The notes beneath the pieces are model-generated. The model ran no database searches, was not told where the DNA came from, and saw only the letters and a list, made by a program, of their open reading frames with translations. DNA of 64,000 bases, from contig JAILZT010000001.1 of the NCBI GenBank assembly GCA_023512345.1, positions 562,599 through 626,598 of the forward strand, written 5' to 3'. Positions 42,966 through 51,311 of the stretch are shown piece by piece (positions within the stretch are counted from its first letter, which is position 1; the number at the start of each line of letters is the position of its first letter). This stretch comes from Paenibacillus sp. (GTDB lineage: Bacteria; Bacillota; Bacilli; Paenibacillales; Paenibacillaceae). The translations under genes were made by a program, and so were the position numbers.

Positions 42966-44810
42966 CTATACTAAATATTCGATTAAAATCGTCTTATCTA
43001 CACTTGGCAGAAGCACCGAAATCCGGTCTCCGCTCTTCAGTTCCAGACCACGCGAAGCGTCCGTATTACGTCCAGATCTCTCCACCGTTATTCCATCACC
43101 TGCCTGAACCATTAGCCTATCATTCTTGCCGGGTGTAAAGACTAGCTTCTCACTTTCTTTGAGCCCCGGTGCAAGTTGCAGCAACTGATGAAGTGTGAAT
43201 TTCCCTCTGAACCCGTTCAGTTTTTTATATTGCGGATAAGTCTTCTCTCCGGTGTTGCCGTCACGCACTTCGATGACCATCTGACCCACAAATCCGCGAT
43301 TGGATTTCTTCCACAGCAGCCATAGGGCTGCCCCTGCAGCCAGTAACAAAAGAACTCCAGCGATGATAAAGTATAATGCTTTGGAGGAGGTTGAAGGTTC
43401 AGCAAGTTCTTCATTAGCTCCCACGGTTCCAGTTCCCGTCCCGGTTCCAGCTCCGGTACTGCCGGTTCCCGCTGACCCGTTTTTGGCGTTAATCTTGATC
43501 GTGCCACTCTCGCGGTAGAAGCTGCTCTCCTCTGCCCGAACCTTCAATTCATAGTTATGATTGTCCTTCACCTCAAAAGTTCCTTTAAAGACGTCGCCGG
43601 AGTTGTCCAGCGGAATCTCTTCTACATTACCGGTGTCCATGTCGGTAGCCAGCAGTACCGCCTTCATATTTTGATACAAATTGCTGAGCGTTACCTGAGT
43701 GCCATTGCTGAAAAGATGGGTGGCTATATCTACCTTGTCTCCTTTTTTGTAGGAAGTAGAAGACAGGGGATCCATTTTCAGCTCCAAATCATAGTTAAAT
43801 ACTAGATTAATATCGATTTTATCCTTCGCGACACCCTTCACCTGAAGCTTCCAATCGCCTTGTTGAGGCGTCAATAGCTTGATTAGGCTGTATGTTTTGG
43901 ACTTCGATAACAGGACATCCCCTGAGGGAATCGCTACGCTTTGACCTGATGGATCCGTTAGCTTCGCCGTCACAGGCTGCGATGACATGATGGAAATATT
44001 TGCTTCCAAAACACTGGCATTCGGCACATTCACGGTCACATCCTGATAGCTGCCATTCGCAGTTATCGATTGGACAGGCACGATCTTCAGCTTCAAATGG
44101 CTGGCAAAAATCTCACTAAGAATTTGCGGCAGGTCATCGGCTGAATCCGTCGAAAAAGCTTTGCCTCCGGTCTTATTGGACAAATCCGCTAGAATTTGCT
44201 TATTCAGCTTCCCGTTTGCATTCAAACCGATGGTATAGATGGGATATCCGTTCTTTTTTGCGACTTCCACTGCTTCATTTAACTCTTGATCCGACTCGCT
44301 TTGTGTTCTTCCGGTTGCTTCATTTAGGTCGTTATTCCCATCTGCAAGCATAACGATCATCGGCTCGTGTGTCGGGTCGCTGCCATTCTGCAAAACCTTA
44401 ACCGCTTCTTCCACCCCTACAGCAATATCGGTATAGGCGCCGCGGTCCAGACCTTCGATGAAATCTTTAAGATCCTGCTTATCACTGGCCGAACTAATCT
44501 GCAGAAGTGCCTTTTCCCGCTGCACCTTATCGGTATAGGCTACGATCCCGACCTTGTCCCCCTGCGTAGACAGCATATCGATGAACATTTTCATGGCTTC
44601 ACTAGCAATTTTGTTCTTGTCGCTTTTGTTCATGGAGTTACTCACATCCAGAAGCAGGACAGCATCAATCTGTGATGGAGCCGGTGCCGCAGCATGTGCA
44701 GTTGAAGCCGCGTATGGGCTGATTGCTAAACTAAGTGCTAGGAATAGAGCAGGAACAATACTGAATATTTGAGACTTGATTATACGTTTGCTAAGATGTT
44801 TATGAAGCAT
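42966..44810 (-). CDS. Secreted vWA-domain protein with one membrane helix and cytoplasmic tail
   Basis: 614 residues from the ATG at 44810 (AGAGGAG 8 bases upstream; a longer frame starts at 44879). Signal peptide ending near ASTAHA, then vWA (about 45-225) with intact MIDAS: DVSNSM, the threonine in GAYTDIAVG and the aspartate in VMLADGNND. Extracellular beta-rich domains reach to about 470, a Gly/Thr-rich linker to 495, a membrane helix about 507-527 (ALYFIIAGVLLLLAAGAALW), and a cytoplasmic beta-rich domain of about 85 residues. This is a receptor-like layout: metal-dependent ligand binding outside, signalling module inside. First gene of the left arm. Confidence 0.82.
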   Translation of the reverse strand: MLHKHLSKRIIKSQIFSIVPALFLALSLAISPYAASTAHAAAPAPSQIDAVLLLDVSNSMNKSDKNKIASEAMKMFIDMLSTQGDKVGIVAYTDKVQREKALLQISSASDKQDLKDFIEGLDRGAYTDIAVGVEEAVKVLQNGSDPTHEPMIVMLADGNNDLNEATGRTQSESDQELNEAVEVAKKNGYPIYTIGLNANGKLNKQILADLSNKTGGKAFSTDSADDLPQILSEIFASHLKLKIVPVQSITANGSYQDVTVNVPNASVLEANISIMSSQPVTAKLTDPSGQSVAIPSGDVLLSKSKTYSLIKLLTPQQGDWKLQVKGVAKDKIDINLVFNYDLELKMDPLSSTSYKKGDKVDIATHLFSNGTQVTLSNLYQNMKAVLLATDMDTGNVEEIPLDNSGDVFKGTFEVKDNHNYELKVRAEESSFYRESGTIKINAKNGSAGTGSTGAGTGTGTGTVGANEELAEPSTSSKALYFIIAGVLLLLAAGAALWLLWKKSNRGFVGQMVIEVRDGNTGEKTYPQYKKLNGFRGKFTLHQLLQLAPGLKESEKLVFTPGKNDRLMVQAGDGITVERSGRNTDASRGLELKSGDRISVLLPSVDKTILIEYLV

Positions 44811-44872
44811 AAATAGGGCTCCTCTTGTGTTATAGTTTGCAAATATGGCAATCTGGATAGGGGTTCTAAAAA

Positions 44873-44901
44873 ATGTCAATAGTATGCCATTATGATATAA
44901 T
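44873..44901 (+). promoter_or_regulatory. Candidate promoter of the right arm of the vWA/tubulin cluster
   Basis: ATGTCA (44873-44878), 17-bp spacer, perfect TATAAT (44896-44901). A TTGACA on the opposite strand (44879-44874) overlaps the -35, so the two arms may share control sequences; its -10 is not clear. Confidence 0.4.
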
Positions 44902-45011
44902 TAAACTTTGTAAACTTCAACTTTAGGGCCACTGGACCAGTAGGATGGTATGTAGAATCCCTTTTTAGGGCCTCCCCTGCACCGTGCGCGACTGATAGAA
45001 AGGACATTTTT

Positions 45012-45158
45012 ATGATTTCATACGTTATCCTTGGGATTACGTTCCTTTATGTCGTAATTCAAGTTTTAATTTACGTCTCGCGCAGTCGCAAACCCCATAG
45101 CCGTGAGGACATTGACGAAAGACTGATGACTGCCCTTAACGGAGGCGAAAACCGCTAA
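45012..45158 (+). CDS. 48-residue single-helix membrane peptide, first gene of the right arm
   Basis: A short gene with AAAGGA 7 bases before the ATG. The product starts MISYVILGITFLYVVIQVLI (one membrane helix) and has a charged tail rich in Arg, Asp and Glu. Its TAA overlaps the ATG of the next gene (TAATG), a sign of translational coupling and of being real. Probably a small membrane partner of the zinc-ribbon protein encoded next. No known family recognised. Confidence 0.72.
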   Translation: MISYVILGITFLYVVIQVLIYVSRSRKPHSREDIDERLMTALNGGENR

Positions 45159-46084
45159 TGAATAAGAAGAAACCTGTCACGTTCCGATCCTTAAAAGTTC
45201 CGCGTTACGCATTTGATAAGTTGCGCATCTGCCGACACTGCGGACGTTATACCGCACTCTCCGAGCAAAAATGTACCAAATGCAGCAAAGCATCCCTTAC
45301 TCCTGTGGAGCAACGAGCGGCTTCGATCACGGGCAGTAAAATGAATACGCGCCTATTGATAGTCTTACTTCTAACCCTTGCTTCTGTCTATTTCAGCAGA
45401 GACTTCAGCCAGATGGCTATTTGCGGTGCGGGTGGATTGCTGCTAATTGGACTGCTCTTTTACGCTCAGCGCAAGGTTCGTTCTACTGAAAATCTAGTGA
45501 ACCTTAACCAACTGCTCGGCCATAACATTGATACGATCAAAGAGGGATTAGAAATGAACCGCCAGGAGGCCGTCTCCGTGCTTCGCGAAAATGATGTACT
45601 GGCTTATGAGAAGCTGCGCGAGCTCTCCATTCTTCTGCGCGGTGATCGAATTGCCCGGCAACGGGTTGCCTTACTGCACGGGTTTCTACTTCGCAAAGAT
45701 ATGAATCTAGAGATGGAACAGCTGTTGTTGAAGGATTTCGAGCCTCTTCTGGCAGAATACATCGGTGAAATCGCCAAGGTCAGCCCCGATCTTATCAAGG
45801 ATCGTACATTCCGTTATGTTCAAACCTATGAGTCACAGATTCTCCGTATGCAGAATGGCACCGCTATTCTAACCGGAGTAGCTGGAGCAGCAGTTCGAAT
45901 GAAGCGCTACGCCCTTCTGTACTCCGCTTTTATTGGCAGATATGTACATGAACTGCCTCGAGACCGTTTTCTGAGGTTATCCAAGCTCATAGCCACGCAT
46001 CCCCATGAACCCTGGAACGGTCTTGACCAAACGGTTGCCCAAATCATCGATTCCAAGTACCATTGGGACCCGGAATTTCAATAG
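45158..46084 (+). CDS. Zinc-ribbon membrane protein of the vWA/tubulin cluster
   Basis: 308 residues. N-terminal zinc ribbon CRHCGRYTALSEQKCTKC (about 25-42), two closely spaced membrane helices (about 70-108: LLIVLLLTLASVYF and AICGAGGLLLIGLLFYA), then a helical cytoplasmic domain with leucine-rich amphipathic helices (about 115-308). No enzyme motif. The zinc ribbon echoes that of the GTPase in the other arm. GGAGG precedes the ATG within the end of the small-peptide gene. Function unknown; membrane-linked adaptor is the best description. Confidence 0.7.
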   Translation: MNKKKPVTFRSLKVPRYAFDKLRICRHCGRYTALSEQKCTKCSKASLTPVEQRAASITGSKMNTRLLIVLLLTLASVYFSRDFSQMAICGAGGLLLIGLLFYAQRKVRSTENLVNLNQLLGHNIDTIKEGLEMNRQEAVSVLRENDVLAYEKLRELSILLRGDRIARQRVALLHGFLLRKDMNLEMEQLLLKDFEPLLAEYIGEIAKVSPDLIKDRTFRYVQTYESQILRMQNGTAILTGVAGAAVRMKRYALLYSAFIGRYVHELPRDRFLRLSKLIATHPHEPWNGLDQTVAQIIDSKYHWDPEFQ

Positions 46085-46115
46085 TTAGACGGATGGACGA
46101 AAGAGGTCACTACAT

Positions 46116-47900
46116 ATGACGTTCAAACAACTGATAAACCCGCAGAATATTATGATTATTTTGTGTATTTTTGCATTGGCACTTCTTGGGGAGAAAGCTT
46201 TTCTGATCTCTGACAAAATAAAAACGGTACAGGAAGCCGGCCAATTGTACGCAGCAGGCAACCTGATAGGCGCAGAAGAGCGGTACCGTGAGGCTGCTGC
46301 CAATGCCTCCATCCACTATAAAGAAGAAGAAACTTCTGAGCGTTTGAATGAACTTATGCCGATTACCACGATACGGAACAGTCTAGCTACCTTGGTCTTA
46401 TCCTCCAGTGAGCAGATGATGACTAAGGACTTTGCTGGTTTGATGACAAGCTATGAATCTCTTATTCGCTTGAAGGCCAATTACATGAAGCCTGGAAGTC
46501 CCTATGAAGCCTATTATCGCCAGTTATCGGCAGATTCAGGCGTTTCGGACAAGATGACATCCTATTTCAAGCAATTTATCAAGCAGTTCTATGAGGAACT
46601 GGCCCAAAGCCAGAGTATATTAGAAAGTTCAGAGGACAGCTTCAAATGGAATCTTCTGCTTATTCCAGATGCATATTACGGCGGAACCCAGGCCAAACAA
46701 CAGGAACTCTCTTCCCGATTTGAGGCTCACGACAGGAAAAAACTGAAATCATTGGCGGGTTCAGGACAGTTTGAAAGCTTGCTGAATAATGCCTTGACTC
46801 AGATCAATGGCTATAGGAATCATAACTATGAAGCCGAGTGGGTATTGGCGCAAACAGAGGAAAGTGGACAGCTAATCCTCAGCAAGGATATTCAAGGGAA
46901 TAATCTTCCGGCCTTCACGAAACACGCTTTGTTGTACAAGGAATTTGCAGGAAATGCAGACTTATCTTCATCTAAGACGCTGCTTCTAGTAAATAACAGT
47001 ACGAACAAGTTACTAAAAAATGCCGAGCGATTGGTGCGGGTTGGCAAGTATGCAGAGGCGATACAGTTATATGAGGATCTTAATCCGCTCCAAGATACGT
47101 CCGAAAAGATTACAGCTGTAAGGTTATCTTGGAATATCGCACAGCCTGTGCGCTTGCTGCCGGGAGGCGAGGAGGCGGAACGGTATAGCCATGTGGTTTC
47201 CCGCAACAACAGCTTCGACACCCTGGTATATGTCGCGGGTACGGATAGCAGCGGGCGATTATACTATGCGGCGATGAATAACGATAATAGCGTGGTGACT
47301 ATTACCGGAGATATTATTCCCGGTTATGAGAGCTTGCGCAGTCTTTCCTTTGATAAGCAGCTTAGTTCCTCATCTGGTCTGCCGGTTCTGCTGGCGGAAT
47401 CTAATGGAGAAGGTGATCGTATCCATTACAATGCTTATGAGATGAGACCGGAAGGAATCTCTGTGCTATTCTCGTTCAGCGGGGATAGCTATGAATTGCA
47501 ATCCGATGACTCCATTATCGTTAATAATGCCGATATCGATAATAGTGATGGAGGCGAAGGGCAGACCGCTATATACCGCCAAATCGACGGAGTCTACCAG
47601 TTCGCCGAAGTGGTTCAGGAGTACCCTTTAATCTCGGCTGGCGACTTAGAACTTCACCCCTACGAGAATGTGTCGCTGAACTGCGAGATTTCTATCGATA
47701 TTAATGGGAGGACTATTGCTCTGGCTTACCCAGATGGTCGCTATATTTCACTTATGGGAAATATTAACGTCACAGGTAACGCTCTGATTTCTGGGCAATT
47801 CCAAAATAGTTATGAAACTATAGTAACTGATACCGGAGAGCAATACGTGCCCGTATTTGTGGTAGATTCAGCGGGGAGTTTGAGCGTTGAGATTCCTTAA
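46116..47900 (+). CDS. Membrane-anchored TPR-like protein, last gene of the right arm
   Basis: 594 residues. One N-terminal membrane helix (about 12-32: NIMIILCIFALALLGEKAF), then helical repeats of TPR type (about 38-90 AGQLYAAGNLIGAEERYREA; about 300-330 RVGKYAEAIQLYEDLNPL), and a C-terminal half (about 350-594) of beta strands with RLYYAAMNNDNSVVTITGD and DGRYISLMGNI, which may be a beta-propeller or similar. With a single N-terminal helix the bulk is likely outside the membrane. No known family recognised. 31 bases after the zinc-ribbon gene; a clear terminator follows. Confidence 0.7.
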   Translation: MTFKQLINPQNIMIILCIFALALLGEKAFLISDKIKTVQEAGQLYAAGNLIGAEERYREAAANASIHYKEEETSERLNELMPITTIRNSLATLVLSSSEQMMTKDFAGLMTSYESLIRLKANYMKPGSPYEAYYRQLSADSGVSDKMTSYFKQFIKQFYEELAQSQSILESSEDSFKWNLLLIPDAYYGGTQAKQQELSSRFEAHDRKKLKSLAGSGQFESLLNNALTQINGYRNHNYEAEWVLAQTEESGQLILSKDIQGNNLPAFTKHALLYKEFAGNADLSSSKTLLLVNNSTNKLLKNAERLVRVGKYAEAIQLYEDLNPLQDTSEKITAVRLSWNIAQPVRLLPGGEEAERYSHVVSRNNSFDTLVYVAGTDSSGRLYYAAMNNDNSVVTITGDIIPGYESLRSLSFDKQLSSSSGLPVLLAESNGEGDRIHYNAYEMRPEGISVLFSFSGDSYELQSDDSIIVNNADIDNSDGGEGQTAIYRQIDGVYQFAEVVQEYPLISAGDLELHPYENVSLNCEISIDINGRTIALAYPDGRYISLMGNINVTGNALISGQFQNSYETIVTDTGEQYVPVFVVDSAGSLSVEIP

Positions 47901-47906
47901 TTACAA

Positions 47907-47947
47907 AAAAAAGCTAAAGCGACAGAAATCCTGCTGCTTTAGCTTTT
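47907..47947 (+). terminator. Bidirectional intrinsic terminator at the end of the right arm
   Basis: AAGCTAAAGC pairs with GCTTTAGCTT; T5 follows on the plus strand and T-rich sequence on the minus strand. Confidence 0.85.
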
Positions 47948-47969
47948 TCTAATCAATGGTGCTTTAATC

Positions 47970-48335
47970 TCATTTCGCGCGTGAATTTTTGTTTTTGTTT
48001 TTATAATAAGCTCCCACTCCATTGCTAGCAAAAGCAATTAATCCGTACACGACTGAGTAAAACAGCGCGCTGCTGTTGCCATCAAAAAAGATATACACCG
48101 ACAAGGTAAACAATACCGCCGGAAGCAGACATATGATGAGATTAAACCCTATTCGCAGCCCCGCCTCACCTGTAATAATCAGCACTGCTGCCGGGTTGAC
48201 CATAAGCAATAAAAGGATCCATAGGCCAAGGTCATTCATAGATCCAGTAGTATTGGTCTGGAGGAATGGGATAAGAAAGAAGAGTACCGTGTACACTCCA
48301 AGATGGATCAGGAGTCTTTTTGATGATGAAGTCAT
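47970..48335 (-). CDS. Small four-helix membrane protein, unknown function
   Basis: 121 residues with four predicted membrane helices (VYTVLFFLIPFL, LWILLLLMVNPAAVLIITG, IGFNLIICLLPAVLFTLSVYIF, ALFYSVVYGLIAFASNGVGAY) and a Lys/Asn-rich cytoplasmic tail. I do not recognise the family. It converges on the right arm of the vWA cluster, sharing its terminator, and is probably not part of that system. Confidence 0.6.
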   Translation of the reverse strand: MTSSSKRLLIHLGVYTVLFFLIPFLQTNTTGSMNDLGLWILLLLMVNPAAVLIITGEAGLRIGFNLIICLLPAVLFTLSVYIFFDGNSSALFYSVVYGLIAFASNGVGAYYKNKNKNSRAK

Positions 48336-48441
48336 GCCAGCTGCCCCCTAATTGAATATGTTCTTATTATAATAGAAGTAAGGCTACGTTCGCAGAATTA
48401 AAACTCACTAAGTTATGGAGGCAGCAATGCTATGTATGCAG

Positions 48442-48486
48442 CAACCCCCGGAGCCAAATAACACAAAGTCCGGGGGTTGTTCTTTT
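48442..48486. terminator. Hairpin between the membrane-protein and oxidoreductase genes
   Basis: CAACCCCCGGA pairs with TCCGGGGGTTG; the T-rich tail (TTCTTTT) is on the plus strand, although both flanking genes run on the minus strand. It may still terminate the oxidoreductase transcript inefficiently. Confidence 0.55.
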
Positions 48487-48509
48487 ACTATGGTCACATA
48501 AATCCGCTT

Positions 48510-49508
48510 TTATTCCCCGGGATAGACTAGCCCCCACTGCGCACGTACTTCATCCAGCAGCTTCAGGATGGCCAGAGACTCATCAAGCGGCATGATCGGA
48601 CTTTCTGTAAGCCCTGCTTGTAAGCAACGGCCCACCTCTTCAGCCTCAAAAACATAACCGATAGAGCTGCGATCATCCTCAAAGGTTTCCACTTTCACAT
48701 CGCCCACATACAGTGACGCTGATTTCGGATTGACTAAAGTGCCCTCAACAACAATATAGCCGTCAGTCCCAAAAACATGTGCTTCCTCCAGCATTTTGAG
48801 ACGAACCCCTGCATTTAGAGAAGCGGTACGACCGCCCTCGTAAGATAAGAGCATTGAGAAATGCTCGTCAACTCCTGTCTCACCTATATGCACTGTACTG
48901 GATATTTTCTCCGGGTGTGGCCCAAAAACCATTGAAGCGAAAGAGATAGGATAAATACCCACATCCAGCAGCGCACCCCCTCCAAGCTTCGGATTAAGCA
49001 ATCTGCCTTCCGGATTCCAATCCGTTCTGAAGCCAAGATCCGCTTTTACCAAACGTACTTCACCGATCCGCCCTTCAGCAATCCACTCTCTGACCTTAAC
49101 AATCGCTGGGATATAGCGGCTCCACATGGCCTCCATCAGGAACAGCTTCTGTTCACGTGCATAAGTAATGACTTCCTCTAGTTCACTGCTATTTACCGCA
49201 AAAGGCTTCTCGCATAGCACAGCTTTGCCTGCACGTAAGGCGAGTAATGCGTTATCTTTATGAAAAGGGTGCGGCGTTCCAATGTAAACGGCATCCACCT
49301 CTGGGTCATTCACTAAATCCTCGTAGGTTGCATACGCCTTAGCTATGTCGTGATTGCGGGCAAATTCATCTGCGCTTTCCTGCGAACGAGATCCAACCGC
49401 ATAAGCCACACCATTGGAGCTATGAACTAAATCCGTTACGAACTGATGCGCAATCCAGCCGGTGCTGATAATACCCCATTTTACCTTGTAAGCGTTGTCT
49501 CCAGCCAT
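48510..49508 (-). CDS. Gfo/Idh/MocA-family NAD(P)-dependent oxidoreductase
   Basis: 332 residues. N-terminal Rossmann domain with WGIISTGWIAHQF, the family's AVGSRSQESADEFA segment and the catalytic EKPFAVNSSE (lysine in EKP); the C-terminal domain has GGGALLDVGIYPI, typical of dehydrogenases near glucose-fructose oxidoreductase. Acts on a sugar, inositol or related polyol; the substrate cannot be predicted. Monocistronic. Start ATG preceded by GGGGGAG. Confidence 0.9.
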   Translation of the reverse strand: MAGDNAYKVKWGIISTGWIAHQFVTDLVHSSNGVAYAVGSRSQESADEFARNHDIAKAYATYEDLVNDPEVDAVYIGTPHPFHKDNALLALRAGKAVLCEKPFAVNSSELEEVITYAREQKLFLMEAMWSRYIPAIVKVREWIAEGRIGEVRLVKADLGFRTDWNPEGRLLNPKLGGGALLDVGIYPISFASMVFGPHPEKISSTVHIGETGVDEHFSMLLSYEGGRTASLNAGVRLKMLEEAHVFGTDGYIVVEGTLVNPKSASLYVGDVKVETFEDDRSSIGYVFEAEEVGRCLQAGLTESPIMPLDESLAILKLLDEVRAQWGLVYPGE

Positions 49509-49647
49509 TAACGTTTCTCCCCCTCGTCACACATTCTATCGTTGTGATTGTATCAAAATACGAAACACAAGTAAAAAGGATCTCGTCCAAATCTCGAAAC
49601 TCACTTAAACTATCATCTATCTATTTAATTATAACCTGCCGCAACAT

Positions 49648-49692
49648 AAAAAAGGGACCCTCCCAAACCAAAAATAGTCTGGCAGAGTCCCC
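49648..49692 (-). terminator. Intrinsic terminator of the YceI-like gene
   Basis: Minus strand GGGACTCTGCCAGAC pairs almost fully with GTTTGGGAGGGTCCC and is followed by T6. It begins 18 bases after the stop codon. Confidence 0.85.
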
Positions 49693-49709
49693 CTCTCGTA
49701 CAATCAATA

Positions 49710-50438
49710 TTATTTTGTTAACACTAGTTCGAGGCGCACCTCAAGTGTATTTTCTGTATCTAGGACTACCGTATGCGGGTTGCTCATTCCAAAATCGGAG
49801 AAGTTAACCGTTGTGGTTCCGGATAGCATTAACTGCCCACCGCTATAGGCGGCTTCGGATTTAAAAGTGACCTCTTTCGCGATTCCTTTTACCGTCAAAG
49901 TCCCTTGCAGCTCCATCGGTACCGCTGTTCCCTCTACCCATTCCTTAGGGAGTTCAGAGAAAGTTTTTGCTGTAAAGGTGGACTGTGGGAAGGTTTCTAC
50001 GGCCAAAAAGTCCTCACCTTTCACATGCCCGTCTCTTTGTCCGTTTCCGGAATCCAAAGTACTCATATCCACTATACCTTCACCTGTCATGGAGGCTGTA
50101 TTCTCCAAATCCACATTCCAACTGCCCGTAACCGAAGGGTTCACGAAGTTCACTGTTTCTTTGGACGTTGTAACCGACCAGTACACCTTGGATGTGTCAG
50201 CGATCGTCCATGCTCCATTTAGTTGCTCTGCTGTAACTGCGGCGCCTGCTGATTCTCCGGTTGACCCTTCAGCTGCAGCAACATCCTTGCCTGCTGTGTC
50301 TGTTGTTTGTCCCTGTGCAGGAATCACAGACTCAATTTCAACATTATTTCCCAGTGAATTGTTCAGCAGTGTATAACCTGAGATTACAGCTACGATCACT
50401 ATGCCGACAGCAGCCAGGGCTAACGGTTTTTTCTTCAT
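49710..50438 (-). CDS. YceI-family protein with N-terminal membrane anchor
   Basis: 242 residues from the ATG at 50438 (GGAGG 9 bases upstream; a longer frame has no support). Signal anchor about 3-28, a short Ser/Thr/Ala spacer, then a YceI/lipocalin-like beta barrel (about 70-242): GAWTIADTSKVYWSVTTSKETVNFV, GSWNVDLENTASMTGEGIVDMSTLDSG, GHVKGEDFLAVETFPQSTF and the end NTLEVRLELVLTK. The family binds polyisoprenoid lipids in its cavity; the role in Gram-positives is unclear. Divergent from the two-component system at 50.6 kb, which may regulate it. Confidence 0.85.
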   Translation of the reverse strand: MKKKPLALAAVGIVIVAVISGYTLLNNSLGNNVEIESVIPAQGQTTDTAGKDVAAAEGSTGESAGAAVTAEQLNGAWTIADTSKVYWSVTTSKETVNFVNPSVTGSWNVDLENTASMTGEGIVDMSTLDSGNGQRDGHVKGEDFLAVETFPQSTFTAKTFSELPKEWVEGTAVPMELQGTLTVKGIAKEVTFKSEAAYSGGQLMLSGTTTVNFSDFGMSNPHTVVLDTENTLEVRLELVLTK

Positions 50439-50630
50439 CCTTATTCCTCCACCCAAATTTTTATAGTTAGTACAAGGCTCGTTCCTCATTCTAACAAACC
50501 AATATGTCGGGAAGATGTCAAAGCGCAGGACCGCTGGATGTGGTAAACTGGTCATAATTTTAAGCAAACATCAGCAGAAATGCAGAAGTGAGAAACGCTT
50601 CTTCACCATAGTAAGGAGGTACAACTGACT

Positions 50631-51311
50631 TTGAAATCCATTCTTATAGTAGAAGATGAAGAAGCGATCTCAAGAGTTTTGAGTGTGTATTTGAAAAAAG
50701 CCGGCTTCAACGTTACCCGCGTTCCGGATGGGCGAATGGCACTGGAGGCCTTTGAGCTATCGCCGCCTTCGCTAATCCTGCTTGATATCATGCTGCCGAA
50801 TATGGACGGCTTCGAGCTGCTCCAACTGATCCGTGAGAAAAGCAGCTGTCCGATTATCATGCTGACCGCAAAGGATGGGATAAAGGACCGTCTTGCGGGT
50901 CTTGATGGGGGTGCAGACGATTATATGTCCAAACCTTTTATCCCCGAAGAGGTAGTGGCTCGTGTAAATGCTGTACTGCGTCGTCCCTCCCAATGGTCCG
51001 ATGGCAGCAGTAAAAGACATTACGGAAGCTTATTCATAGACTACTCCGCTAGAAGCATTCTGTTGAACGGAGCTGAGGTGAACCTCTCCCCTCGGGATTT
51101 ATCCGTACTCCTCTTTCTTGCCGAACGCCCCAACCAGATATGCAGAAGAGACCAGTTAATTGAGCATGTATGGGAGATGGACTATGAGGGAAGCGACAGA
51201 GCCGTAGACTTGTCGATCAAAAGAATCCGTCAGGCACTGTCGCATTGGCCTGCCGGAGAAGGAGAAATCCGTACACTGAGAGGAATTGGCTATCAACTAT
51301 GGACAACTTAA
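50631..51311 (+). CDS. OmpR/PhoB-family response regulator
   Basis: 226 residues. Receiver domain 1-115 with phosphoacceptor Asp52 (LLDIMLPNMDG), acidic pair in VEDEE, Thr in MLTAKD and Lys in YMSKPF; winged-helix domain 130-226 with RAVDLSIKRIRQAL and RTLRGIGYQL. The start is TTG at 50631, with AAGGAGGT 10 bases upstream. Its end overlaps the kinase gene start by 13 bases, so the pair is co-translated. Targets unknown; the divergent YceI gene is the nearest candidate. Confidence 0.92.
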   Translation: MKSILIVEDEEAISRVLSVYLKKAGFNVTRVPDGRMALEAFELSPPSLILLDIMLPNMDGFELLQLIREKSSCPIIMLTAKDGIKDRLAGLDGGADDYMSKPFIPEEVVARVNAVLRRPSQWSDGSSKRHYGSLFIDYSARSILLNGAEVNLSPRDLSVLLFLAERPNQICRRDQLIEHVWEMDYEGSDRAVDLSIKRIRQALSHWPAGEGEIRTLRGIGYQLWTT

